A DNA stretch of 64,000 bases. It comes from Actinoplanes aureus (GTDB taxonomy: Bacteria; Actinomycetota; Actinomycetes; Mycobacteriales; Micromonosporaceae). The stretch's first letter is position 1, and each line of letters opens with the position of its first letter. The DNA lies in the NCBI RefSeq assembly GCF_015704865.1, contig NZ_JADQTO010000013.1, forward strand, positions 216,360 through 280,359, given 5' to 3'. The position numbers were made by a program, and so were the translations under genes. This document shows, in pieces, positions 41,976 through 50,954 of the stretch. The notes under the pieces are model-generated. The model was given only the letters and a program-made list of their open reading frames with translations, searched no databases and had not been told where the DNA came from.

Positions 41976-44495
41976 CTAACCGGACGCACCCACCACGAGC
42001 TGGCCGAGCGCGATGCCACCGTCGTTGGGCGGCAGCAGCCGGGGCCGCAGCACCCGGAAACCGCGCTCGGCCAGGTCCTGTTCGGCGGCGGCGACCAGCA
42101 GCGCGTTCTGGAACACGCCGCCGCCCAGCGCCACCACTCCCAGCCCGGTCTGCTCCCGGCACTGCTCGGCCAGCCGGACGATCAGGCCGGCGACCGCCGC
42201 GTGGAAGCGGGCCGCGATCACCGCCGGGGACACGCCGCCGCGGACGTCGGCGGCCACCGCCCGGATCACCGGCCCGGGATCGGCGACGTCCGGGCGGGGC
42301 TCGAACGCGTAGGCGGGATGCGGCTCCAGGCCGTGCCGGGCGGCCAGTCCTTCCAGGATCATCGCGGCCTCCGCCTCGTACTCGACGGTCTGCCGCACCC
42401 CGGCCAGGGCCGCCACCGCGTCGAACAGCCGTCCCATGCTGGACGTCGGCACGCACCCGAACCCGGTGCCGAACTGCCGGTCCAGCACGCCCCGCTCGGC
42501 GGCCGGGCACGCCGTCACCGGCGGCAGCTCCGGCCACCAGGGCACGCCCGCGGCCCGCAGATACGACAGCGCCATCCGGTACGGGCGCCGCACACTCGCG
42601 TCACCCCCGGCCAGGGGCACGTAACCGAGGTGCGCGACGCGCCGGAATCCCTTGTAGCCGGCGATCATCACCTCACCGCCCCAGACGGCGCCGTCGGTTC
42701 CGTAACCGGTGCCGTCGAAGGCGAACCCGATCACCTGCTCGTCCGGCCCGGCCCCGTGCTCGGCGAGCACCGCGGCCAGGTGCGCGTGGTGGTGCTGGAC
42801 CAGGCGTACCGGGCGGCCGGCGGCGTGTGCCCGGGCCCAGCCGGTGGAGTGGTATCCGGGGTGCAGGTCGGCGATCAGCAGTTCGGGCCGCACCCCGGTG
42901 AGGTGTTCCAGGTGCCGGGCGCTGCTGGTCAGCGCGTCCAGGCCGGCCAGGTCGTCCAGGTCGCCGATGTGCTGGCTGGCCCACGCGTACCGGCCGGCGC
43001 CGACCGCGCAGGTGTTCTTCAGATCGGCGCCGACCGCCAGCGCCGGGGTGAGGTCGAACGGCACGGTGACCGGCAGGGGTGCGTAGCCGCGGGACCGGCG
43101 CACCGGCAGTTCGGCTCCCGAGGTGTAGCGGGTGACCGAGTCGTCGCACGGCACCCGGATGGCGCGGTCGTGACGCAGCCAGGCGTCGGCGAGCGGCCCG
43201 AGCCGGCGGCGGGCGTCCTCGTCGTCGGCGGCGATCGGTTCCCCGGCCAGGTTGCCGGACGTCATGACCAGGGCGTCCGGGCCGGGCGGGTCGCCGGGCA
43301 AGCCGGAGAGCAGCACGTGCAGCGGGGTGTACGGCAGCATGACGCCGAGTTCGGCGTGGTCCGGGGCGACCGTGGCGGCGACCGGTGCGGGCGAGTCCCG
43401 GCGGGGGAGCAGCACGATCGGCCGCCGGGCGCCGGTGAGCAGCCGTTCCTCGCCGGCGGTGAGTTCCACCAGCTCGCGGGCGGTCTCCAGGCCGGCGACC
43501 ATCACCGCGAACGGCTTGCCGCCGCGCCGCTTGCGGTCGCGGAGCGTGGCCACCGCCGTGTCGTCGCGGGCGTCGCAGGCCAGGTGGTAGCCGCCGAGGC
43601 CCTTCACCGCGACGATCGCCCCGGACGACAGCAGCCGCCGGGCCTCGCTGAGGGCGTCCTCGCCGTAGCGGGCCGGGCCGTCCGGGGTGACGAGTTCGAG
43701 GCGGGGGCCGCATCCGGGGCAGGCGATCGGCTGAGCGTGGAAGCGGCGGTCGGCCGGGTCGTCGTACTCGGCGCGGCAGGCGTCGCACATCGGGAAACCG
43801 GCCATCGTGGTGGACGCCCGGTCGTACGGCAGGGCGTCGATGATGGTGAACCGCGGACCACAGTTGGTGCAGGTGATGAAGGGATGCCGGTAGCGCCGGT
43901 CGGCCGGGTCGCGCAGCTCGCGCAGGCAGTCCGCGCAGATCGCGACATCAGGGGAGGCGAGGGTACGGGCCGGCCCGCTCCCGTGGGACGCGGCGATGCT
44001 GAACCCGGTCCCGCCGGTGACCGGCAGTTCCTCCTCGTCCACTCCGGTGATCATCGCCAGCGGCGGTGCACCGGTGCGCAGGCGCTGCCCGTACTCGGCG
44101 ACCGCCTCCGGTTCCCCCTCTACCTCGACGACCACGCCACCGGCCGTGTTGCTCACCTCGCCGGTGAGCGAGAGCTCCGAGGCGGTCACGTAGGCGAACG
44201 GCCGGAACCCCACGCCCTGCACCAGCCCGCCCACCGTGAACCGGCGCCGGACCCGGGTCTCCCGGCGGCCGCTGCCGATCAGCTCCAGCCCGGCCATCGC
44301 CTGTCCGGCCTGCGCCTCGTCGAGGATCTCCATGGCGAAGCCGAGGTGGATCAGCACCCAGTCGCCCGGCTCCGGCGCGGCCGCCAGCATGCCGATGTTC
44401 ACCCGCCGGCCGGCCCCGGCCACCTCGACCAGCGCGAGCTGCCCCGCGTTGCCCGGCAGGATCTCCCGCACCCGCCCCGGAATGCCCAGGCACAT
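41976..44495 (-). CDS. hypF: HypC-HypF fusion carbamoyltransferase
   Basis: An 839-residue protein. Residues 1-75 form a HypC-like domain (MCLGIPGRV with Cys2 present, GDWVLIHLGFAMEI). Then comes HypF: acylphosphatase (FTVGGLVQGVGFRPFAYV, 86-103), paired zinc fingers (C187/C190, C209/C212, C237/C240, C259/C262), a YrdC-like domain, and a Kae1/NodU-like carbamoyltransferase (VQHHHAHLAAVLAEHG). HypF makes carbamoyl-AMP from carbamoyl phosphate and hands the carbamoyl to HypE. Fusion to a HypC-like domain beside a separate hypC is unusual. Confidence 0.95.
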   Translation of the reverse strand: MCLGIPGRVREILPGNAGQLALVEVAGAGRRVNIGMLAAAPEPGDWVLIHLGFAMEILDEAQAGQAMAGLELIGSGRRETRVRRRFTVGGLVQGVGFRPFAYVTASELSLTGEVSNTAGGVVVEVEGEPEAVAEYGQRLRTGAPPLAMITGVDEEELPVTGGTGFSIAASHGSGPARTLASPDVAICADCLRELRDPADRRYRHPFITCTNCGPRFTIIDALPYDRASTTMAGFPMCDACRAEYDDPADRRFHAQPIACPGCGPRLELVTPDGPARYGEDALSEARRLLSSGAIVAVKGLGGYHLACDARDDTAVATLRDRKRRGGKPFAVMVAGLETARELVELTAGEERLLTGARRPIVLLPRRDSPAPVAATVAPDHAELGVMLPYTPLHVLLSGLPGDPPGPDALVMTSGNLAGEPIAADDEDARRRLGPLADAWLRHDRAIRVPCDDSVTRYTSGAELPVRRSRGYAPLPVTVPFDLTPALAVGADLKNTCAVGAGRYAWASQHIGDLDDLAGLDALTSSARHLEHLTGVRPELLIADLHPGYHSTGWARAHAAGRPVRLVQHHHAHLAAVLAEHGAGPDEQVIGFAFDGTGYGTDGAVWGGEVMIAGYKGFRRVAHLGYVPLAGGDASVRRPYRMALSYLRAAGVPWWPELPPVTACPAAERGVLDRQFGTGFGCVPTSSMGRLFDAVAALAGVRQTVEYEAEAAMILEGLAARHGLEPHPAYAFEPRPDVADPGPVIRAVAADVRGGVSPAVIAARFHAAVAGLIVRLAEQCREQTGLGVVALGGGVFQNALLVAAAEQDLAERGFRVLRPRLLPPNDGGIALGQLVVGASG

Positions 44496-44498
44496 CGC

Positions 44499-44981
44499 TC
44501 ACCACCTCCCGTGACCGACCAGGTCGGTCCGCGCGAGCAGGGTGCGGATCGCGGTGAGGGCCTCCGGGACGGCGGCGGCGACCGGCGGGCTCAGGCCGAT
44601 GCGTTCGCTGACGTCGGCGACGCGGCAGCCGACGACGTACGCCGGCGGCACGGTCCCGCCGAGGCGTTCGACGGCGGCCAGCATCGCGACCGGGTCCATG
44701 CCGTGGGCGTCGAGCAGGCCCCCGTCGCCGGTCCGCCCGGCGCGCAGCACCACCACGGCGCCGGGCGCCTGGCCGGCCGGTGGCAGGGCGTCGACCAGGA
44801 CCAGCGCGTCGTATCCGGCGAGCAGGTCGTAGGCCAGGTGCAGACCGCGGATGCCGTAGTCGCGGACCCGGACGCCGGGCGGCAGGTCCGGGGCGCCGGC
44901 GAGCCGCCGGACCACCTCCGGGCCGAAGCCGTCGTCGCCGAGGAAGAGGTTGCCGACCCCGGCGACCAGCACCCCGCTCAC
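44499..44981 (-). CDS. Hydrogenase maturation protease (HyaD/HoxM family)
   Basis: A 160-residue endopeptidase. VAGVGNLFLGDDGFGPEVV supplies the nickel-binding glutamate or aspartate, and LVDALPPAG the second acidic ligand. It would remove the C-terminal tail of the large subunit (residues after H561 of the gene at 48059) once nickel is inserted. Overlaps the DUF6893-like gene by 4 bp. Confidence 0.92.
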   Translation of the reverse strand: MSGVLVAGVGNLFLGDDGFGPEVVRRLAGAPDLPPGVRVRDYGIRGLHLAYDLLAGYDALVLVDALPPAGQAPGAVVVLRAGRTGDGGLLDAHGMDPVAMLAAVERLGGTVPPAYVVGCRVADVSERIGLSPPVAAAVPEALTAIRTLLARTDLVGHGRW

Positions 44982-45097
44982 ATCGAGCGGATCTTGAAGT
45001 AGCGGCGGATGTCGGGCAGCGACCGGATCAGCAGGACGGTGGCGTACACGGCGACGGCCGCGGTCACCGCGGTGGTGAGAACACCGACGGCTTTCAT
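44978..45097 (-). CDS. 39-residue single-span protein (DUF6893-like)
   Basis: A 39-codon gene with 4-bp overlaps at both ends, so it is translated as part of the operon. MKAVGVLTTAVTAAVAVYATVLL forms one hydrophobic helix (shown by its core AVTAAVAVYATVLL), followed by a conserved-looking RSLPDIRRYFKIRSM. I recall this tail as a small actinobacterial family linked to hydrogenases (DUF6893). It may anchor the enzyme to the membrane. Too short for ordinary gene finders. Confidence 0.75.
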   Translation of the reverse strand: MKAVGVLTTAVTAAVAVYATVLLIRSLPDIRRYFKIRSM

Positions 45098-46308
45098 GGT
45101 GATCCTTCCGGCGTCAGTTCGTCGGGTGCGAAGTAGAAGTACCGGCCGTACCAGTCGTGCAGCTCGGCGGCCGGGTCGTCGAGCAGCACCACCGCCACGT
45201 GGGTGCCGCCGTCCACGTCCTCGACCACCGCGGTGACCCGGGCGACCCGGCCGGCGAAGAACAGGTCCTGCGCGTCGGCGCGCCGGTTGGGGCGGACCCG
45301 GACCAGGCTGTCCCGGCCGATCCGGACCCCGGCGATCACGACCGATCCGGATCCCGGGTCGCGGCGGGTGCCGTGCAGCCGGTCCAGGTCGGCGGCGGTC
45401 GCGGCGTCGCAGCGCTCGACGATCGCCGCGGCCCTCGGGTCGGTGGCGCGGGCCTCCGCCTTCTCCGCGTCGGTCATCGTCATCACGCGCAGGGTGAGCA
45501 GCTCGTCGATCTCGGTCGAGTCGTACAGCTCGCCGTTGCTCTGCTCGGCGATCCGTGGATTGTCGTACAGGATGATCGGCGAGCCCAGGACCAGGCCGGG
45601 GCTGCCGGCGAGCACCGGCCAGCAGCGGTCCTGGCGGCACCGGGCGGCCGCCGCGACGGCGTCCGGAGGCGGGTCGAGCACCGAGACAAACACCGCGTTG
45701 CAGGCTTCCAGCAGCAGGTGGGCACCGAGCAGCGAGTGGCGTACGGCCTCGTCGCGCCCGGTGACCGGATCAGGATGGGTGTTCGCCACCGCGACGGTGA
45801 GCCGGCGCAGGTCACCGTCCGGGACCGAGGTGGCCCGCACCCGCGCGCTGATCGGCCAGCGCCGCCGTACCACCCGTCCGGCCTCGGCGACGGGTTCCTC
45901 GTCGTGGCCGCCGGGGACGGTCACCTCGAACGTCATGGCGCCGTCCACCGGCACGTTCGGCAGCATGATCTCCCGCTCCACCGCCTCGTCCCAGCTCAGC
46001 AGCGTGGCGTCGCCGACCCGCAGTTCGGCGACGGCCTCCTCGGTGCCGTCCGGCCGCTTCGCGCGTACCTCCCGGGTTTGCAGTTGCAGGAAGCGCAACC
46101 GGACGGTGACCGCGAACGGGCCGCTGCCGGGCCGGACCAGGCACTGCATCGCCATCTCCGGTGGCTCCCCGGCGGACGCCAGCGGCGGGCCGAGCACGCC
46201 GAACTGCCAGCGGGAGCGGTTCTTGGCCGCGCTCGCCCGGTACGGGTAAAGCAGATACCCCTCGTAGAGGACCGCGTCGGCGACCGCCCGGGCCGCGTCC
46301 AGGCTCAC
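45094..46308 (-). CDS. Large hydrogenase-operon protein of unknown function (404 aa)
   Basis: A 404-residue protein from GTG 46308. No transmembrane segment and no known catalytic motif. Recognisable stretches are AVLYEGYLLYPYRASAAKNRSRWQFG and CRQDRCWPVLAG (key residues LYPYRASAAKN), and a C-terminal beta barrel-like part ending WYGRYFYFAPDEL. Overlaps of 4 bp with both neighbours place it firmly in the hydrogenase operon. A maturation or assembly role is likely but not shown by sequence. Confidence 0.7.
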   Translation of the reverse strand: MSLDAARAVADAVLYEGYLLYPYRASAAKNRSRWQFGVLGPPLASAGEPPEMAMQCLVRPGSGPFAVTVRLRFLQLQTREVRAKRPDGTEEAVAELRVGDATLLSWDEAVEREIMLPNVPVDGAMTFEVTVPGGHDEEPVAEAGRVVRRRWPISARVRATSVPDGDLRRLTVAVANTHPDPVTGRDEAVRHSLLGAHLLLEACNAVFVSVLDPPPDAVAAAARCRQDRCWPVLAGSPGLVLGSPIILYDNPRIAEQSNGELYDSTEIDELLTLRVMTMTDAEKAEARATDPRAAAIVERCDAATAADLDRLHGTRRDPGSGSVVIAGVRIGRDSLVRVRPNRRADAQDLFFAGRVARVTAVVEDVDGGTHVAVVLLDDPAAELHDWYGRYFYFAPDELTPEGSP

Positions 46309-46946
46309 GACGCCGGCCCGTCGGCCGCGGCGAGGAGCCGCTGGAACGTCTCGTCCCAGCTGGTGAGTCCGTGCCGGTCCCGGTATCCGGCGAGCCGGGT
46401 CAGCACGTCGGACCCGGCCCGCAGCCAGCCGCTGTTCGGGTAGTAGGACTCGATCATCTGCCGCCACACGGCCACCGGCATCCGGTGCCGGGCCTCGCAG
46501 CTCCACGGGATCTGCTCCACCGCGAAGCCGGTCGTGCCGGGGGTGAAGACCGTGCCGGAGAAGAGGAAGCTGAGCGGCACGGTCCCCGAGCCGAGCGCGT
46601 GCAGGTAACGGGCGCCCACCACGTCCAGGTCGTAGGTGCACGGCATCGGCAGGTCCAGGTCGGTGCGGCCGGTGAAGCCGGGCACGGTGGCCGAGCACTG
46701 CATCCACTGGAACGGCCGGACCGTGCCGGCCCAGCGGTCCGGTTCGCCGAACATGCCGCGCAGCCCCTCCTGCTCGGCCGTCTCGTAGCGGCGCAGCTGA
46801 GGTTCGACGCGGACCTGGCAGCGCAGCACGATCGCGTGGACCGCCCGGCCCTCACCGGCGTCGACACGGAGCCGGGCGGTGAGCTGCGGTGCCACCGCGT
46901 ACGGCTCGGCGACCACGTCGAGCACGGTGAACCGGTATTCGTTCAC
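46305..46946 (-). CDS. Hydrogenase-operon protein, DUF6084-like
   Basis: A 213-residue protein from GTG 46946. It is beta-rich, with DVVAEPYAVAPQLTARL, PFQWMQCSATVPGFTG, DLPMPCTYDLDVVGARYLHAL and EQIPWSCEARHRMPVAVWRQMI. I associate this pattern with a family of unknown function (DUF6084) found only in actinobacterial group 1h hydrogenase loci. 4-bp overlaps with both neighbouring genes. Function unknown. Confidence 0.7.
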   Translation of the reverse strand: MNEYRFTVLDVVAEPYAVAPQLTARLRVDAGEGRAVHAIVLRCQVRVEPQLRRYETAEQEGLRGMFGEPDRWAGTVRPFQWMQCSATVPGFTGRTDLDLPMPCTYDLDVVGARYLHALGSGTVPLSFLFSGTVFTPGTTGFAVEQIPWSCEARHRMPVAVWRQMIESYYPNSGWLRAGSDVLTRLAGYRDRHGLTSWDETFQRLLAAADGPAS

Positions 46947-47572
46947 GGAGTGCCGTCCTCGGTGGGTGCGGGCCGGCTGCGGGCCCGCAGCCGGGTGAAG
47001 AACGCGTCGATCGCCTCGTGCGCCTCGCGCCCGCCGTCGAAGCCGCGCCACCGGGTGCGCAGCGCGCCGACCAGCTCGTAGCAGGCGTCGACCGGCACCA
47101 GATAGCCGCCCTGGTCCGGGCGGCGGACCAGCAGCGCCTCCACGTCGGGCCGCATGGTGCGCAGCGCCGGGTGGCGGGCGACCAGGCCGTCCCACTCGGA
47201 CAGCGGCAGTTCCGACTCGGTGGCACCCGCCGGACCCGGGTAGCAGGCGACCATCCGGTCCAGCGTGGAGTTGCGGAACAGGAAGGCGAGGCCCACCGGA
47301 ATCTGCAGCGCGTCCCACGAGCGGTCGTCCAGGGCGGCGCCGGTGAACCGCAGGTACCGGTCCGGCACGGCGCGGTACCGCAACTGCGCGTGCTCGTCGG
47401 TGAAGAGCAGGTGGCAGGCGGTGCAACTGCACATCAGGGCGCGGCGGTTCAGGTCGACGACGTGCCGGTGCCCGGCCGGGATCGGCACGGCGCACATCTC
47501 GCAGCGCGGCGCGGCCGCAGCCGGCGGCCGGGACTGTGCGGCGCGGCGCAGCGCGCCGAGAGGGCCGGTCAC
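46943..47572 (-). CDS. Hydrogenase-operon cysteine-rich protein, DUF5947-like
   Basis: A 209-residue protein from GTG 47572. C24xxC27 (RCEMCAVPI) and C50xxC53 (CTACHLLF), with another Cys at 48, form a likely zinc or iron-sulfur site near the N-terminus. PVGLAFLFRNS follows. I associate the family with hydrogenase operons (DUF5947). A scaffold or electron-transfer role in assembly is inference from the metal site and the context. Confidence 0.7.
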   Translation of the reverse strand: MTGPLGALRRAAQSRPPAAAAPRCEMCAVPIPAGHRHVVDLNRRALMCSCTACHLLFTDEHAQLRYRAVPDRYLRFTGAALDDRSWDALQIPVGLAFLFRNSTLDRMVACYPGPAGATESELPLSEWDGLVARHPALRTMRPDVEALLVRRPDQGGYLVPVDACYELVGALRTRWRGFDGGREAHEAIDAFFTRLRARSRPAPTEDGTP

Positions 47573-48057
47573 GGTGTCCCTCCGGGCCGGTCGAAGAGCG
47601 CGGAGACCGGGATCAGGGGTACGGCTGAGCCCGTCTCGATCTCGATCCCGGTGAGGTCCGGGGCGGCCACCTCGACCGCGGCGCGGATCCGCTCGTCGCG
47701 GGCGGCCGCGCCACACCCGCCGCCGGTCGCCCGGAGCCGGGCCACGCCGTCCGCGGTCACCTCGATCAGCCGCACCTCGCCGCCGGCCTCGGCGAGCGCC
47801 CGCTCGATCCGGGTCTGCACGCTGTCCGGGTGCAGGTCGTGCACCAGCAGCAGGCTCGCCACCAGGTCGTCGGCGGCCAGCGCGGTGAGCACCGGGTCGG
47901 TCAGTGCGCCGTGGGCGTGCAGCAGTTCCAGCAGGCGTCGCAGGCCCGCGCCGTACAGCCCGGTCAGCAGCCGGACCAGTTCCTCGCGGTCGGGCCCGCC
48001 CGTGGCCAGGAGCGCGTCGATGCGTTCCCCGGCCGCCCGCCAGTCCTGATCCGGCAT
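47569..48057 (-). CDS. NifU-like protein of the hydrogenase operon, copy 1
   Basis: A 162-residue protein. The second half has an Nfu/NifU C-terminal-type fold (DGVARLRATGGGCGAAARDERIRAAVE, of which GGGCG is the former CxxC loop). Only one cysteine remains, so independent cluster transfer as in Nfu is doubtful. It follows the large subunit directly and overlaps the next gene by 4 bp. A paralog lies next to the second small subunit at 52795. Likely helps with iron-sulfur loading of the small subunit. Confidence 0.75.
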   Translation of the reverse strand: MPDQDWRAAGERIDALLATGGPDREELVRLLTGLYGAGLRRLLELLHAHGALTDPVLTALAADDLVASLLLVHDLHPDSVQTRIERALAEAGGEVRLIEVTADGVARLRATGGGCGAAARDERIRAAVEVAAPDLTGIEIETGSAVPLIPVSALFDRPGGTP

Positions 48058-48058
48058 G

Positions 48059-49798
48059 TCACGTCCCGGTGGGGGAGTGCACCAGGTCCAGCTTCTTCCC
48101 GTCGCCCAGGTACATGTGCACCCCGCAGGGCAGGCACGGGTCGAAGCTGCGCACCGTACGCATGATGTCGATGCCCTTGAAGTCGTCCCGGTCGTTCTCC
48201 TCGAAGATCGGCTGGCCCTCGACGGCGTCCTCGTACGGCCCCGGCGTGCCGAAACTGTCCCGCGGGCTGCCGTTCCACGGCGTCGGCGGGTACGGGTGAT
48301 AGTTGGCGATCTTCCCGTCCCGGATCACCATGTGGTGCGACAGGACGCCCCGCACCGCCTCGGTGAACCCGCAGCCGATCCCCTCGTCGGGCACCTCGAA
48401 CGGCTCCCAGGTCTTGGTACGCCCGGCCCGGATCTCGGTGAGTGCCTTCTCCGCGAAGTGCAGAGCGCACGCGGCCGCGTACGCCTGGAAGTAGGTCCGG
48501 GCCCGGTTGCGTTCGATGGTGTTGCTCCACCGCGGGATCTTCCACTCCAGCTCGACCGGCGGCTTGAGCGCCGTCTTCGGCAGGGTGATCCGCACGCTGG
48601 ACCCGGTGGACCGCACGTACCCGATGTCGACAAGTCCGGCGAGGGCGGTCACCCAGAGCCGGGCGAGCGGCCCGCCGCCGGTGTCCAGGGCCAGGTAGTC
48701 GGTGCCGTCGTACCAGCGCGGCGACATCACCCAGCTGTACTTGCCGTCCAGGTCGCGTTTCTGCGGTCGCGGGTTGGTGTGCTGGTTCCACGGGTGCCGG
48801 CGGTCCACCTTGTTGCCGAGCGGATCGTGCGTCACGAAGATCTCCTGGTCCTCCCAGTCGTCGTAGTACGACGAGCCGAGCAGGATCCGGATCCCCAGGT
48901 TGATCTCGACGAGGTCGGTGGTGATCAGCCGGTTGTCGACGACGATGCCCGGCGAGACGAACATCCTGCGGCCCCAGCCGGTCATGTCGGCGTACCGGAA
49001 GTTGCAGTGCTCCGGGTCCTGGAAGGACCCCCACGAGCCGAGCAGGACCCGCCGGTTGCCGACCTGCTCGTAGCCGGGCAGCGCCTGGTAGAAGAAGTCG
49101 AAGAGGTCGTCGTGCATCGGCACGACCTTCTTCATGAACTCGACGTAACGCATCAGCCGGCTCAGGTAGTCGGTCATCAGCTGGATCGTGGCGACCGTGC
49201 CGACACCGCCCGGATAGAGCGTGGAGGGGTGCACGTGGCGGCCCTCCATCAGGCAGAACATCTCCCGCGTCATGCGGCTGACCTGGAGCGCCTCGCGGTA
49301 GAACTCGCCGGTGAACGGGTTCAGCGAGCGCATGATGTCGCCGATGGTCCGGTAGCCGTGGTCGCCGGCGTGCGGCGCCTCGGTGCGGTTGGCCTGCTCG
49401 AGGACGCCCGGGTTGGTCTCGGCGACCATCTTCTCGCAGTAGTCCACCCCGACCAGGTTCTCCTGGAAGATGTTGTGGTCGAACATGTACTCGGCGGCCT
49501 CACCGAGGTTGACGATCCACTCGCCCAGGTGGGGCGGCTTCACCCCGTACGCCATGTTCTGCGCGTAGCAGGAGCAGGTGGCGTGGTTGTCGCCGCAGAT
49601 GCCGCAGATCCGGCTGGTGATGAAGTGCGCGTCGCGCGGGTCCTTGCCCTTCATGAAGATCGAGTAGCCGCGGAAGATCGAGCTGGTGCTCTTGCACTCC
49701 GCGACGACCTTCTGCTGGAAGTCGATCTTCGTGTAGATGCCGAGGCTACCGACGATCCGGGTGATCGGGTCCCAGGCCATCTCGACCAGTTCGGTCAT
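48059..49798 (-). CDS. hhyL: [NiFe]-hydrogenase large subunit, group 1h type
   Basis: A 579-residue catalytic subunit. L1 motif RICGICGDNH supplies C65 and C68; L2 motif DPCLPCGVH supplies C555 and C558 and ends at H561. The 18-residue tail after H561 should be removed by the operon protease. The length and the CGVHMYLG tail fit group 1h (formerly group 5) enzymes of actinobacteria, which oxidise atmospheric H2. ATG 49798 overlaps the small-subunit stop by 4 bp. No signal peptide. Confidence 0.93.
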   Translation of the reverse strand: MTELVEMAWDPITRIVGSLGIYTKIDFQQKVVAECKSTSSIFRGYSIFMKGKDPRDAHFITSRICGICGDNHATCSCYAQNMAYGVKPPHLGEWIVNLGEAAEYMFDHNIFQENLVGVDYCEKMVAETNPGVLEQANRTEAPHAGDHGYRTIGDIMRSLNPFTGEFYREALQVSRMTREMFCLMEGRHVHPSTLYPGGVGTVATIQLMTDYLSRLMRYVEFMKKVVPMHDDLFDFFYQALPGYEQVGNRRVLLGSWGSFQDPEHCNFRYADMTGWGRRMFVSPGIVVDNRLITTDLVEINLGIRILLGSSYYDDWEDQEIFVTHDPLGNKVDRRHPWNQHTNPRPQKRDLDGKYSWVMSPRWYDGTDYLALDTGGGPLARLWVTALAGLVDIGYVRSTGSSVRITLPKTALKPPVELEWKIPRWSNTIERNRARTYFQAYAAACALHFAEKALTEIRAGRTKTWEPFEVPDEGIGCGFTEAVRGVLSHHMVIRDGKIANYHPYPPTPWNGSPRDSFGTPGPYEDAVEGQPIFEENDRDDFKGIDIMRTVRSFDPCLPCGVHMYLGDGKKLDLVHSPTGT

Positions 49799-50811
49799 CG
49801 GGTCCCCGCCTTCCTGCGCCACTTCGGTTCGCGATCCAGGGTGCGCGCGGTGATGCCGCGCAGGAGCTTGACCGCCTTGCCGTAGGGGCCGACCACCCGG
49901 GTGGACAGGTGCCCGCCCGGCGGCGAGTCCATGAACGGCTGGAACTTGTCCGGGAAGCCGGGCATGGTGCAGCCGATGCAGATGCCGCCCACGTTGGGGC
50001 AGCCGCCCACCCCGTTGATCCAGCCCCGCTTCGGTACGTTGCACCGGACGACCGGACCCCAGCAGCCGAGCTTCACGATGCACTTCGGCGAGCCGTAGCC
50101 GTCGGCGAAGTCGGCCTGCTCGTAGTAGCCGGCCCGGTCGCAGCCCTCGTGCACGGTCTGCGAGAAGAGCCACGTCGGGCGCAATACGTCATCCAGGGGA
50201 ATCATCGGCGCCTGGCCGGTCACCTGATAGAGCAGGTAGGTGAGCGTCTCCGACAGGTTGTCCGGCTGGATCGGGCAGCCCGGCACGCAGACGATCGGGA
50301 TGCCCGCCTTCGACCGCCAGTCCCAGCCCAGGTGATCCGGTACGCCCATCGCCCCGGTCGGGTTGCCCGCCATCGCGTGGATCCCGCCGTACGTGGCACA
50401 GGTGCCCACCGCCACCACCGCCGTCGCCTTCGGAGCCAGCCGGTCCAGCCAATCGCTGGTGGTACGCGGCTGCCCGGTACCGGGATCGTTGCCGAACCCG
50501 CTCCAGTAGCCCTCCTCGTGCAGCGTCTCGTCCGGAATCGACCCCTCGACGACCAGCACGAACGGTTCCAGCTCGCCCTGCTCCGCCCGCAGGAACCAGG
50601 CCAGGAAGTCGTCCGCCCCGCCGCGCGGCCCGCACTCGAAGTCGATCAGCGGCCAGTGCACGGCGACCCGCGGCAGGCCGGGCAGCGCGCCCAGGGCGAT
50701 CTCCTCGATGCTGGGCTGGGTGGCCGCGGTGAGCGCGACCGAGTCCCCGTCGCAGCTGAGGCCCGCGTTGATCCAGAGCACGTGGATCAAAGGATCTTCT
50801 GCTGGAGGCAT
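49795..50811 (-). CDS. hhyS: [NiFe]-hydrogenase small subunit, group 1h type, copy 1
   Basis: A 338-residue subunit from ATG 50811. It lacks the Tat signal common in other group 1 enzymes. LSCDGDSVALT at 18-28 gives the first cysteine with nearby aspartates (group 1h proximal clusters are reported to use three Cys and one Asp). VGTCATYGG, CVPGCPIQPDNL, GCDRAGYY, LGCWGPVVRCNV and GGCPNVGGICIGCTMPGFPDKF (key residues CPNVGGICIGCTMPGFP) hold the remaining ligands. First gene of the 13-gene operon, divergent from hypA. Confidence 0.93.
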   Translation of the reverse strand: MPPAEDPLIHVLWINAGLSCDGDSVALTAATQPSIEEIALGALPGLPRVAVHWPLIDFECGPRGGADDFLAWFLRAEQGELEPFVLVVEGSIPDETLHEEGYWSGFGNDPGTGQPRTTSDWLDRLAPKATAVVAVGTCATYGGIHAMAGNPTGAMGVPDHLGWDWRSKAGIPIVCVPGCPIQPDNLSETLTYLLYQVTGQAPMIPLDDVLRPTWLFSQTVHEGCDRAGYYEQADFADGYGSPKCIVKLGCWGPVVRCNVPKRGWINGVGGCPNVGGICIGCTMPGFPDKFQPFMDSPPGGHLSTRVVGPYGKAVKLLRGITARTLDREPKWRRKAGTR

Positions 50812-50894
50812 GCTGACCGGCTCCCCGGGCTCCGCCGGACCCCCGCGGCGACGAAGTCCACACTCGATTGACCCGTGTGTGTGACGCGAGTAAC

Positions 50895-50925
50895 AGGCTA
50901 GTCCCGGAGCGTGAGACCATGTCAA
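50895..50925 (-). promoter_or_regulatory. Candidate promoter of the hydrogenase operon
   Basis: On the minus strand TTGACA (50925-50920) and TAGCCT (50900-50895) are separated by 19 bp and point toward the small-subunit gene, leaving a leader of about 80 nt. The -35 is a perfect match, the spacing is long. Confidence 0.4.
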
Positions 50926-50954
50926 TCCCCTGCCGGGCTACCGAGCGAGGGCCG

